Shown: one piece after another, positions 22,866 through 33,139 of the stretch
How the letters are laid out: every line of letters begins with the position of its first letter
Numbering within the stretch: position 1 is the stretch's first letter
Assembly: GCA_905116865.2 (NCBI GenBank)
Contig: CAJHNH020002502.1
Coordinates: forward strand, 454,736 to 518,735
Origin: Candidula unifasciata
Taxonomy: Eukaryota > Mollusca > Gastropoda > Stylommatophora > Geomitridae
Reading direction: 5' to 3'
DNA: 64,000 bases
Notes under the pieces: model-generated
What the model saw: the letters and a program-made list of their open reading frames with translations, nothing else
Databases searched by the model: none
What the model was told of the DNA's origin: nothing
Made by a program: the position numbers and the translations under genes

Positions 22866-23562
22866 GTTAAACAAGTTGCGTATCCTTTACAGCATTACAG
22901 AACCAACTCCAGCAATATTTGGCTGTTGTAGTTTTTCTTGGCAAATTTTACGTTCATTAGTTTGCCATTATCGGCTTTGTGGCAAAGTCGATGCGAACGC
23001 TTTGTAATGCCGGGTTCGATCCCAGCTGCGGGTCTTGCGCCTTGCGTTGGTTTCCACAGTTGTGTTGAGAGGCCGACCACAATGTAAACGTAAACTTGCC
23101 TAGAAAAACCACAACAGCCAAAAAAAGCCGGGGTTGGTTCTGCAACGTCCTGTGAAGGACACGCAACTAAATTTAGTTTGCCATTGTCACTGAGCGGTCA
23201 GCTCTCGGTACCACTGTCGAAATCAACGCAAGACAAATCGTCCACAGCTGGGATCAAACCCAGCATCCCGGCGTTACGAAACGCTTTCGCAACGCCTAAG
23301 CCACAGACAGACGACACCTAGCATGTAGCCTGCATATTATTGCCACTTGTATTACATTTATCTTCGTAATGCTGAGATACCGGGTTCGACCCCAGCTGCG
23401 AGCCATGTGCCTTGCGTATATTTCGACAGTGGAATCAAGAAAACCGACCGTCCAGTGCAATGGCAAACTACTGGACGTAAATTTGCCTAGAAAAACCACA
23501 CAACAGCCAGGGGCTGTTGGGGTTGGTTCTGCAACGACCTGTAAAGGATAAGCAACTAACTC
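22866..23562. mobile_element. cluster of four SINE F pieces in alternating orientation
   Basis: The order is: minus fragment about 22866-22980, plus fragment 22981-23175 with a clean B box GGGTTCGATCCC, minus fragment about 23175-23310, and plus fragment 23365-23562 with GGGTTCGACCCC. The plus copies end GGGTTGGTTCTGCAACG and then GTAAAGGATAAGCAACTA. The head-to-head arrangement makes imperfect palindromes. Confidence 0.78.
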
Positions 23563-23727
23563 TCTCATTACATTAATGGTCTTTCTATGCTTGCGTACGG
23601 CCTCTGGCCTGTAACGATATCCATTTTCAAAACGTTTGCCCTTGGGTCAACTTACTCGAATAGCCCTGGTTTAGGGCATGTTGGATAGTGCAGTCACAAC
23701 CAACTGCGCAGGTTAGCACTTTATGTT

Positions 23728-23822
23728 TGCCCACGACAGAAAAACCAATCCATCACCTTACCCAGGATTCGAACATTGGTCTCCAGAATGTCAGCCCAAC
23801 ATTTTAACTGCTTGGCGGGCCG
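23728..23822 (-). mobile_element. tRNA-like SINE head remnant
   Basis: The minus strand reads GCCAAGCAGTTAAAATG at the A-box position and AATGTTCGAATCCTGGG as a near-perfect B box, spaced as in a tRNA-Ser/Leu-like molecule. A standard cloverleaf with a paired acceptor stem is not evident, so I treat it as SINE-derived and not a tRNA gene. Confidence 0.5.
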
Positions 23823-25226
23823 AGCCTATCTCTGTGAAAATTCACCAGGAAGTTCTTCTTTACCCAAAGATAGAAGTCCAGAACAAGACGATAAGTGTAT
23901 GAAGTTTACCCTAATCGCCAGAATGCAATCGGTCTCTCAACAAAGCTGTCTGTGCTATCTTTCTATGTAAATGTCCCGTTTCTCAGCATTCAAGAAGATA
24001 CGACGAGTGGATTCGGTACTTGTTTGTCAGAACTGTCATCGGCTAGCACACTCGACTGGCAAATATACAACTGACATAAGCAATGGCGGAAAGATTGCTG
24101 TCAGCATAGGTAAACAGCGTAGGCAAGGCTCGGCGCCGGGCCAATTTGTAGTACTGTTTGTGTAACGATATTCTTCGTGTCGTAACATATAGGGAGTCGC
24201 TAGGGGTTGGTCTCTTTGTCTCGGCTTTTGGTTGTCTTTCATATGTTGAAGATAGTGCGGCATTCCTCAGGTGTTGTTTATCCACTTGTAGACAATGGTC
24301 AATAATTTGTAAGGTCGTGCCTTTGTCTGTCTGTCTGTCTGTCTGTATCGAGTAAACTGTCTAACATTCTTGAAGTGGTGAGTCTCATACATTATAGTAC
24401 AAAATCCACCCCTCAACTCTAAGCCTTATTTCCTAGTGGTATTAATCTTGCACTGTATCTGTTGTGCACATCTGTATCTCTCACGTAGCATTGTGAAACG
24501 ACATATATTAGGACCAACACGCTGACAATGTTTCGATGTTGGATGTATAAGGAAAGGTATGTAGACATGATACCACATTGTAGGTAAATAGGTAAAGAAG
24601 AAGGCAGGGATCTAAGTAAGACAGAAAGGTAAACAATTAGGTAATTAGGTATGCAACGAGCTTAGTAAACAGGTAGTTTTGTGTATGCAGACTGTCAGTT
24701 TCCACTTGTATGTGTAGGATCTATTAATCTTTCATTCTAGCTCATAGTAAGTAAGTAGGTAGGTAGGTGGCCAACAGAAAGCTACACAGTCAACTAGAAC
24801 ATCCCAGATGGCGGGAAGCACACACGCACTAAACACCACAATCTCGTCTGTGAAATCAACACGAGCACTAAACTCAACTGCCCAGAATTATTCCAGGTTG
24901 TAAATTTCACCTCTCCGAGCATTTACACGCTGTAAATCAGCGTTCTAGAGCTATTTACACATCATAAATCACCGCCTGGGAACATGGCGCGAAAGTCCTT
25001 CTCATGTGAAACATTTCCACATAGACTTGGCAGAGCTCAAGAACGGATGCTATCATTTCTCGTTAATGGCGAAAATGACAGATTGATTGCTTTCGCAAGC
25101 AAGACACTGGTTCTGTGTTTACGGCATCTTCACCGAGACTACGGTTTTCTGTGTCTTTCTGTGGCAAATGGTTCACCTGTCGGCCTGAAGGTCTAAGTTC
25201 AAATCTGCATGTATCAGAGGGGTTAC
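23823..25226. other. unassigned stretch
   Basis: A short CTGT run lies at 24322-24348. Around 24890-24990 the words TGTAAATTTCACC, TGTAAATCAGC and CATAAATCACC recur loosely. No gene supported. Confidence 0.4.
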
Positions 25227-25535
25227 TGCAGTGGCGTAGGAAGACGGGTGCGGGCCACCCCGGGTGTCGTCACTGGAAAAAAGGGGTGGGGGCTGGTTGT
25301 AACAAAATGGCCAACATGTGTGTTTTTAAAATATTGAAATATATAGGGGTTGAGATGGCAGAAAATTGGCTGCATGGGTACCACGTGACCTAACTAAGCC
25401 ACTACAGTCAGGCTCTCATTTTTTGGCGGGAAAGAATAGACCCGCTGCTTCTCTAAATGGCATGTCGTAAAAAGCCCAGATGTCTCCACCTTGGAATAAT
25501 ACCGGGGCTACGACACAAACAGTTGATTACAGATG
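25227..25535. mobile_element. MITE-like end plus SINE A scrap
   Basis: CAGTGGCGTAGGAAGACGG at 25229 resembles the terminus of a MITE also seen at 60.06 kb. 25427-25475 is a 5' scrap of SINE A (GAAAGAATAGACCCGC, GGCATGTCGTAA). 25482-25535 (TGTCTCCACCTTGGAAT, CGACACAAACAGTTGATTAC) recurs at 31098-31175. Confidence 0.45.
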
Positions 25536-26017
25536 TAATGCTGAATTCTGATGTGCTGGTAGAAAGTTATAGCTACCATAGCATAAACTGTTTAGAGAAC
25601 GAACGAACGAACGCCAGAACGAATTATTTCTGAAGGTCCACATGCCTGTCTTACATTCAGCCCTTTAAAATACTCATCTTTCACACGTCTGTTGTATGTT
25701 AGATATAATAGGTTATAGAAAAGAATGTACTGGTACTCGCTACAAAGTATCTAAACAAAGTGGCGGTAGTCACCGCAAAGTGTCCGGGACAGTGGTATAT
25801 AGAAAATATGCTTAACAAGGGTGCCGATTCTTTGTACCGTTGCCTACCACAAAAACAAACCCTGAAATATCACGCATATCATGTTTACATATGAAAACTC
25901 ATTGTATGAGAAATTAGAAGTAGACGGTCAACATTTGTTAGATATGGCCAGATCAGCAGTGAATGAGAGTTCGTGGCGACAGCTGGTACGAATGGTGGGA
26001 AAAGAGAAAGAGACATG
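25536..26017. other. unassigned stretch
   Basis: No supported feature. Confidence 0.4.
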
Positions 26018-26365
26018 CATACGGATGGCTAAGCCACGACCTGCTCCAGCTGACGGGCCGTGCTGCTGACGTCATCGGGTCGGGCTTACGATGCGTTGAC
26101 GCAGCGGTTCTCAAACAAGAAATTAACTTAAAGACAACTTAAATTTTAACTTTTAAGTATCTACATGCCTTGTTTAATAATATGACAGTTTTTAGCCGAC
26201 TTTTCTTGATTATTGCCCTGGCGCCCCTGGCATACGCTCACGGCACCCCAGGGTGCCTCGGTAACCAGGTTGAGAACCGCTGCGTTAACGCATAGTTAGT
26301 CCGACCGGGTGACGTCAACAGCACGGCCCATCAGCAGGAGCCGGTCTAGGCAAAGCCATATGGAT
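26018..26365. repeat. palindromic element with about 80-bp arms, split at its centre
   Basis: The left arm 26018-26101 and right arm 26283-26365 are inverted copies. GGGCCGTGCTGCTGACGTCA faces TGACGTCAACAGCACGGCCC. The centre would read TGCGTTAACGCA if the insertion between the arms is removed. A lone arm at 6.80-6.88 kb shows that the unit is repeated. Confidence 0.75.
26102..26282. mobile_element. hAT-type MITE inside the palindrome
   Basis: 181 bp. The left end is CAGCGGTTCTCAAAC and the right end is GGTTGAGAACCGCTG, its near-perfect inverse. Flanks CGTTGACG (26094-26101) and CGTTAACG (26283-26290) match at 7 of 8 positions, the 8-bp duplication expected of hAT. It has no transposase, so it is non-autonomous. 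Confidence 0.8.
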
Positions 26366-26526
26366 ATGAGCTGTGGTCTCACTGGCGATCGCGTGAAATG
26401 GCGCGGACATGATCCATATGCTTACCGACAGGGAACAAGATGATTATAAGTCATACAGGGAACACTCTGGTTAGGACCGTGCTGCAAATTTTCCAAATGT
26501 GATTCAAATTCTTTGAAAAGTCGCCC

Positions 26527-27010
26527 CTTCATCATCATCATCAGGTGCTTGCTGACTGGCGTGGACGATCATGCCTCTCCTTAATCAGCGATCTCCTGCA
26601 GCATGTATCAGTTCGTGTGCCGACACACCTCCATGCCATGCAACAATAAGGCCAAGAATCTTCTCTCGTTGTCTTCCTCTATCCCTCCTTCCACAGATCT
26701 TTCCAGTGGTCACAACTTGTTCTATTTTCCCTTTTCTCATAAGATGGCCGAAAAATGATGACTGTCTCCTTCTAATGTCTGTGATAAGTTGTCTTCGGGC
26801 TCCCGCCTCTTTCAAAACCTCTTGGTTGCTCTTTTTGGCTGTCCAATGTATTCTAAGCATTCTTCTGTAAAACCACATCTCTGAGGCCTCTAGAAATTGT
26901 TTTGCCTGCCTACCGATTGTCCAGGATCCACAGCCATATGTTAAAACTGGATTCATGTAGCAAGCAAGAATTCTTTTTTCTAATTCTCAATGACAGGGAT
27001 ATATCGCACA
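26527..27010 (-). mobile_element. LINE-3 reverse-transcriptase tail
   Basis: The 123-codon minus frame contains PVLTYGCGSWTI, FYRRMLRIHWT, RRRQSSFFGHLMRKGKIE and GRRDRGRQREKILG. These are the post-polymerase region and C-terminus typical of endonuclease/RT non-LTR retrotransposons. Sense 3' sequence ends in (ATG)n, seen as CATCATCATCATC at 26529-26541. It is 5' truncated, and the upstream sense piece RIRKKILACYMNPVLT extends it to about 27010. It shows the best-preserved frame of this family in the window. Confidence 0.8.
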
Positions 27011-27214
27011 AGACCTTCTTCATATTTCTTAAATATTCAAATTTTATTTTGATTTCGCTGCTTATACGCCTCCAGCTGTGCCGTCAGATGCGGCCGAATG
27101 TCTGTATCATAGTAGGGCACGGCCCTGACTTCTATACTAACAAGATTGCATGACCTGAAAGTACAGCATGGTGAGACATGTCTGTGTCTAAATCCTCATT
27201 ATCACGTGCCCTGC

Positions 27215-27475
27215 AAACTGGCGTAGGTGTTCATGCATCCCCACAGATCAAGATCCCTGGTTGCCTGGACCAGCTCTCTTGATGATTTCCCCCCATGCCA
27301 TCCTTTCAGCGCATCCAGCATCGTCTCTCTTGGTCTGCCTCTATCCCCTTGTCTACTGATCTTTCCAATGGTGACGATGTTCTCCGATGTTTCTCTTCTT
27401 ATTACGTGGCCAAAGAACAGTGTTTGTCTCTTTCTGATTGTTGTATATAGAGACCTACTTTCATAAGCTTCTTTC
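27215..27475 (-). mobile_element. LINE-3 C-terminal fragment
   Basis: The minus frame carries IRKRQTLFFGHVIRRE, TSENIVTIGKISRQGDRGRP and KGWHGGKSSRELVQATRD. It is the same module as at 26.6 kb but a different subfamily, closer to the 12.0-kb copy. Its sense upstream side is interrupted by the SINE A insertion at 27485. Confidence 0.75.
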
Positions 27476-27484
27476 AAACCAAAC

Positions 27485-27769
27485 GTCTTCTTCTTCGTTT
27501 TCACCAAATGTAAACTCTGGCGGAAAGTTCTGGTTGGTCATCGACTTTCGGACTGCATTTCTGCTCCAGGACCTGAGTGGTGCGTGTGCATCCGTTTTAC
27601 ATATCTGACTCATTTGTATGCAGATTGCTGGTTCCTTGCCTCTCAGGCAGAGGCACTCCGACTTCAAAGGAAGCTCCAAATTAGTCTACTCTTAAGACAT
27701 GCTTTTGGGTAGGCAGTGGTTCCATTCTTGTTTTCCCTATAAAAGAGCCCTGGAACCCACACGGAGATT
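27485..27769 (-). mobile_element. SINE A, full length, with target duplication
   Basis: 285 bp, minus strand. AAACCAAAC flanks it at 27476-27484 and 27770-27778. Every conserved block is present and the GAA tail is short. Confidence 0.92.
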
Positions 27770-27806
27770 AAACCAAACCTTCTGTCTACCTTGTTACTCA
27801 CAGCAT

Positions 27807-28914
27807 GTCGAGAGAGGAGACATTATAACCTCCTCATGGAGACAGTCGAGAGAGGAGACATTATAACCTCCTCATGGAGACAGTCGAGAGAGGAGACATT
27901 ATAACCTCCTCATGGAGACAGTCAAGATAGGAGACATTATAACCTCCTCATGGAGACAGTCAAGATAGGAGACATTATAACCTCCTCATGGAGACAGTCA
28001 AGATAGGAGACATTATAACCTCCTCATGGAGACAGTCGAGATAGGAGACATTATAACCTCCTCATGGAGACAGTCAAGAGAGGAGACATTATAACCTCCT
28101 CATGGAGACAGTCGAGATAGGAGACATTATAACCTCCTCATGGAGACAGTCGAGAGAGGAGACATTATAACCTCCTCATGGAGACAGTCAAGATAGGAGA
28201 CATTATAACCTCCTCATGGAGACAGTCAAGATAGGAGACATTATAACCTCCTCATGGAGACAGTCAAGAGAGGAGACATTATAACCTCCCCATGGAGACA
28301 GTCAAGATAGGAGACATTATAACCTCCTCATGGAGACAGTCAAGATAGGAGACATTATAACCTCCTCATGGAGACAGTCAAGATAGGAGACATTATAACC
28401 TCCTCATGGAGACAGTCGAGATAGGAGACATTATAACCTCCTCATGGAGACAGTCAAGAGAGGTGTCATTATAACCTCCTCATGGAGACAGTCGAGATAG
28501 GAGACATTATAACCTCCTCATGGAGACAGTCGAGAGAGGAGACATTATAACCTCCTCATTGAGACAGTCGAGATAGGAGACATTATAACCTCCTCATGGA
28601 GACAGTCGAGAGAGGAGACATTATAACCTCCTCATGGAGACAGTCGAGATAGGAGACATTATAACCTCCTCATGGAGACAGTCGAGAGAGGAGACATTAT
28701 AACCTTCTCATGGAGACAGTCGAGATAGGAGACATTATAACCTCCTCATGGAGACAGTCAAGAGAGGAGACATTATAACCTCCTCATGGAGACAGTCGAG
28801 ATAGGAGACATTATAACCTCCTCATGGAGACAGTCGAGAGAGGAGACATTATAACCTCCTCATGGAGACAGTCGAGATAGGAGACATTATAACCTCATGG
28901 AGACAGTCAAGAGG
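27807..28914. repeat. 38-bp minisatellite, about 29 units, with higher-order structure
   Basis: GGAGACATTATAACCTCCTC recurs every 38 bp from 27807 to 28871. A last unit lacks 3 bp, and a partial one follows at 28906. Units vary chiefly at two positions in GTCRAGAKAGG, so each can be typed. Units 4-10 (27921-28186) and 14-20 (28301-28566) have the same order of types. The right end merges into a LINE-E 3' end. Confidence 0.97.
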
Positions 28915-28992
28915 TACCTTGAAGTGGCTGCTGTTTTCTGAAGACTCAGCACGCATGGGAATGCCCAATGTGCAGTGATGTCGATTGTAATA
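28915..28992 (+). mobile_element. LINE-E 3' terminus abutting the minisatellite
   Basis: The last partial repeat unit continues in frame into RGTLKWLL, and HAWECPMCSDVDC follows a few bases later. This is the C-terminus of LINE-E with its CPxC motif. Confidence 0.6.
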
Positions 28993-29039
28993 ACATATCA
29001 TTTGGCATACGAATATTGCACGTGTTCAAATTAAGTTGA

Positions 29040-29133
29040 GTTAAGTCAAGAATTGACATCACAGCATTCGGATCTTTCCCATGTGTGCTCCGTCCTTATC
29101 TTCAGCAGCCAGCGCAGTTCCAATACTGATGGT
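29040..29133 (-). mobile_element. LINE-E 3' end, left part of an interrupted copy
   Basis: Contains ATTGACATCACAGCATTCGG and CTTCAGCAGCCAGCGCAG. The copy resumes at 29858 after an inserted LINE. Joining the two parts after removing one CTGATGGT restores the order seen in the intact copy at 45.9 kb. Confidence 0.75.
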
Positions 29134-29857
29134 TAGTTAGTTAGTCTTTCCTCTTGTGTCGAGTGCGGCACATAGGGCAGAGGTCGCGACTCTCCATGCA
29201 CGGCGGTCCGTTGCAATCCGTTGTAGGTCTTGGATGTCTGAGTGGCCCATGAGCGAGCCTTCCCTGATGATAGTTCTACGTAGGGTTTCCCTTGGTCTTC
29301 CACGAGATCTTTTCCCCTGTGGTGTCCAAATGAGGGCTTGGTAAGGAAGTCTTGATTTATCCATTCTAAGGGCGTGGCCGACATAGTTCCAGCGGCGTTT
29401 TCGTATAAAATTAGACACATACTCTTGCCTGGATTCTTGCCTTATTTGTGTATTGGTTCGGAAATCTTACCATTTGAAATTTAGTATTCTTCTAAGGCAT
29501 TTATTTTCAAAACTCTAATTTTGTGTCTAGAGTTTTCGTTGATTTCCAGCTCTCGCATCCATAGGTTAGTACTGGAATCACACAAGAATTGAAGATCTTG
29601 AGTTTTGTGTGTTTGCTAAGTGTCTTTGATTTCCAGATGTTAGACAGTTTATTGAAGGCACTAGATGCCAGTGCTATTCTAAATGATATTTCTGGTGCGG
29701 TATCTCCTGTAGATGACATCTTGCTCCCTAGATAAGTGAAACTGTTGACTTTTTCAAGGCTGTTGTTGTTCAGCGTGATATCAACTGAACTGTTGGTAAG
29801 GTCTAGAATTTTTGTTTTTGCGGTGTTAATTTGGAGTCCAATTTGTTCTGAGAAATT
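29134..29857 (-). mobile_element. 5'-truncated LINE inserted in LINE-E, with target duplication
   Basis: Sense reads right to left. QIGLQINTAKTKIL, NSFTYLGSKMSSTGD and CVIPVLTYGCESW are the RT thumb and post-RT region. Then RKRRWNYVGHALRMDKSRLP, GKRSRGRPRETLRRTI and RRAWRVATSALC make the C-terminal module. The 3' tail is TAAC-like (TTAGTTAGTTAG on the plus strand). CTGATGGT occurs at 29126-29133 and 29858-29865. Frames shift between 29419 and 29506. Confidence 0.85.
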
Positions 29858-30050
29858 CTGATGGTACCGGTCACAATCTAGTTTTATGTCCGTCTTGCCT
29901 TTCTTCTGAGTGTAGTGAGCCGGCCAGACCCTCTGGTTACACCCAGGTGCCTTATTTTCTCCAGGCTTTAGAAATTTTGTTTCTCTATTGATTCCGCTGA
30001 TTGTTCCCAAATGACCTTGATCACATCTACCTTGTCATGTATCAGTTATA
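29858..30050 (-). mobile_element. LINE-E, right part of the interrupted copy
   Basis: Continuation of the host copy, with TGGTACCGGTCACAATCTAG, TGTCCGTCTTGCCTTTC and the AGCCGGCCAGACCCTCTGG block also present, inverted, at 45.9 kb. Confidence 0.7.
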
Positions 30051-30090
30051 CATTTGTTCCAGAACACAGTAATGACGGTAGTTTGAATAC

Positions 30091-30765
30091 TTCTTCTTCT
30101 TCTTTACTTCCTCTTTTACCGCTATGGGTGTCGAGGGGGATATAAGGTTCTGTCTCTAGCTCTTCTGGCCGCCTCGACCATAGGCACATCGTGCTGTTGT
30201 AGAGTTTCTCTGATGGTATCCTTCCATCTTGTTCTTGGTCTACCTCGTGCTCTACGTCCTTCTTCTCTTTCCATGTATGCTTTGTATAGTATGGTGTCAC
30301 AAGGCATTCTCTCTAAGTGGGCAAACCATTTCACCTGCTGTCTTCGAATGTAATTTAGAATTGGTTCTCAGACATCTCATCTCCATGGTTACCAATTTTC
30401 TTTTATGGTTTGTTGTGAGTGACCATGTTTGGCACTGGTAGCACAGAGTTGGGATAAATATGCTTTGAATAAGATGTCTCATTGTGCTGATTGGGATTGT
30501 CTTATGCTGTAAGAGGGGAGCTAGCTGTTCCAATACTTGGTTTGCTTTACTGCATCTAATGTTAATTTCTTTATCCAATTTACCATCTTCAGTAAATGTA
30601 GTTCATAGATATTTAAACTCAGATGCCTATTTAATGCCTTTGCACTCTATTGCTATGATTGGATCTGTCTTATTTTTTTTTCTGTTGACATTACTTCTGT
30701 CTTTTCAGTGTTGATTCTCATATTATTTGTTTTACATTCTTCATTCATGGATGTTAGATGTTGTT
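30091..30765 (-). mobile_element. LINE-2, 5'-truncated, with target duplication
   Basis: Sense translation includes NNMRINTEKTEVMS, DKEINIRCSKANQVLEQLAP, FIPTLCYQCQTWSLT, MRCLRTNSK, then MKWFAHLERMP and RRARGRPRTRWKDTIRETL. This is the C-terminal third of a reverse transcriptase protein. The tail is (GAA)n, seen as TTCTTCTTCTTC at 30091. GTTTGAATAC flanks it at 30081-30090 and 30766-30775. Multiple frameshifts. Confidence 0.87.
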
Positions 30766-30775
30766 GTTTGAATAC

Positions 30776-31097
30776 AACTGGTTAAATTTGTCTTTAAATG
30801 AAAACAGATTACTATATTAAACTCTGCCCGTTGACTTTTCTTTTTTCCTCAATGCTTATGTCCTAATTTATCTCAATGAATTTTTGGTCAGCATAAAAAG
30901 GCAGTTAAGAAAGTCTGCAACAGACAAAAAAACCAGCAGATTTATCTTTGTTTAATACCGGTGAACGAACATGGCAACAGTCAACAATTCATGTATGTCT
31001 TTGTGGAGACAGAAATCTGCCACATTGGCAGCAACCGAATATGCACGAATAAGACCATAGTATATCAGAGGTTCTCAAAAGGGGGAAGCTTTTTGAT
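30776..31097. other. unassigned stretch
   Basis: No supported feature. Confidence 0.4.
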
Positions 31098-31175
31098 GTG
31101 TCTCCACCTTGGAGTGATGCCGGGGGGGGGGGGGGGGGGGGAGTTAACGACACAGACAGCTAATTACAGATGTAA
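31098..31175 (+). repeat. short dispersed repeat J with poly(G)
   Basis: Matches 25482-25535 around TGTCTCCACCTTGGA and ACAGCTAATTACAGATG. A 20-base G run at 31122-31141 sits where the other copy has GGGGCT. Confidence 0.6.
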
Positions 31176-33051
31176 AAATTTACATCACAGCATGCTGGGC
31201 AATGCCAGATTAAGATCCTTTGATGCTCTAATCACTTGAAATATTGCCGCCCCCTCCCCTCCTCTCCGCCTCCCCTACCTTCCATCCTGGACAAACCAGT
31301 GTGTTATGGCCCCTGCAAGAAACGCTCACGGGAATGACACATAAATGTTCACTTGCCAAACCCACATTAGCATGCGGCCATCAGGCAAGTGTCCTGCGAG
31401 CTCGTGTGTCAAGACGGCACAGGTGCCTCCATAGATGTAACTGAGAATAGAAGTAAAGTTCCAGGACCATTTGCACGCCTTAAGCCTTATTGGGCATAAG
31501 GGGCTAGTCCAATTGTGTTTGTAAAAATTAAACATAACTTATCGTATGATGGAAAATAATGTCCTTTTTGTGTGTTTGTGTGTGTGTATATTTTAAACGT
31601 TTTTTCTTCCTTTTTTTTACCCCCTTCTAAACTGCAAATTCTTTAATCATATTCTGAGACCTAATTTTATGTAACCCACCTGCTTCAAAATTTATTATAA
31701 ATAAGGCATCCGGCCTACCTGATTACTCTCATGGGATTAAAAACAACTATTTTAATTGAGTTAAAAAAAAAAAAAAACGCTTAGCTCCAAGGCTTTTATT
31801 GAAAGTTTCTACGGTACTCCTTTCTTTGTGATGCCAAAGCACTTGCTTAGTGTGCTTAATGGTTTAATGCTATTAATTGCGTGTGCAACTACAAATCTGT
31901 TGTAACTGCTACTTCCATTGACGATCAACTGCATTTCTAGTGCGGGATTGTTTCTGTTGGCACTTCTGACGGCTGTCTAAAGCATTCAAGGCGTGTGTTT
32001 ATCACTGAGTTTGCCGAGACCGCTGTCTGTCAGTTCTTCCATAAGGGACAGTGATGGACATTCTGAACGGTTTTCATTAACAAAGGAACGGAGCAGCTAT
32101 GAGCTGCCAGTACATGATTCATGTAAATACATCAATATTGATTCTATGGTTCAGAACTCCACAATGAACCAATGAACACCCGAATTCTCGGTATTCTCAA
32201 CATTGTCCTGTAAAACTACATGTCTTCAGCTTCCATATAATTTCCTACTAACCCACTGACTGTCCATGATTGGCATCAATGTATTAGGATTGACTCTACA
32301 CAGTTTAAAACCCAACACTGAACTAATGGGCACCCTGAATACACAATGAGCTATCTAGACGGCACGATTAGTATTTCACGAATGCCATGCACGGCAGATA
32401 TGCCATAATTTATACCATTGTGAAGTCGCGCCGTCATGGGATTTTGGCTCTCCTGCAAAGTGTTGGTGTCGGCTTTCGTCTCGGCGAATTTCCGTGCAGT
32501 CAAGAACTCTGATGTATGGAGAGCAGAATAAAGAGTTGAGCGGCGACGCTCCACGAATGCCCGTCTCGGATAACACAAAGCCAGACTTTTATATGGCCTT
32601 GCCTGGTAATTCATGACAGTGGGGTCTGTTCATTCCAAATGGAAAATGCCGCAATGTTCTATATGCCCTTACACCTTTGTGCAACGTTTCTCAAAATGAG
32701 CCATCTGGTGTGTATTGGAACAATGTGATTTTTCTTTCTGATTTCAGCGCCACGTTACTAAACATTCCATTTGTTTAAAAGGGAAGCAAGCTAAGGTAAG
32801 ACCAGAGAGAAAAGTAGATAGCATACGAGCAGGAAGTAGACATTGATACCAGTGGGAGGATAGGAAGAGATGAAGGAGTAGCAGACCGAGTACGCTGTAC
32901 AACCATAGCGAAAGAAAGAACGGAATGGAAATCGACTGCAGACAGCTGTCAATGTGAAGAAGACATCTGGCAGATTAGCTGTAGCTGAGCATATCCTTGT
33001 TTAGCATTAGTACTATACTGTTTGATTGATTGAATAATCATTTACTGACTA
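31176..33051. other. unassigned 1.9-kb stretch
   Basis: The longest interval without a repeat I can name. Short frames on both strands (for example 31244-31444 and 32351-32614) show no domain. An A run lies at about 31762-31777. A host exon could be hidden here, but nothing supports one. Confidence 0.4.
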
Positions 33052-33137
33052 CTACAGCCTCAAATGGGTACCAGTTCAGTCCTGGGAAGTAAAGGCAGCC
33101 AGCGTGATGTTGACCACATTGCCCACCTAATGTCGAC
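33052..33137 (+). mobile_element. SINE C internal fragment
   Basis: Retains CTCAAATGGGTACCAG, TTCAGTCCTGGGAAGTAAAG and GTGATGTTGACCACATTGCC. Confidence 0.75.
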
Positions 33138-33139
33138 TC

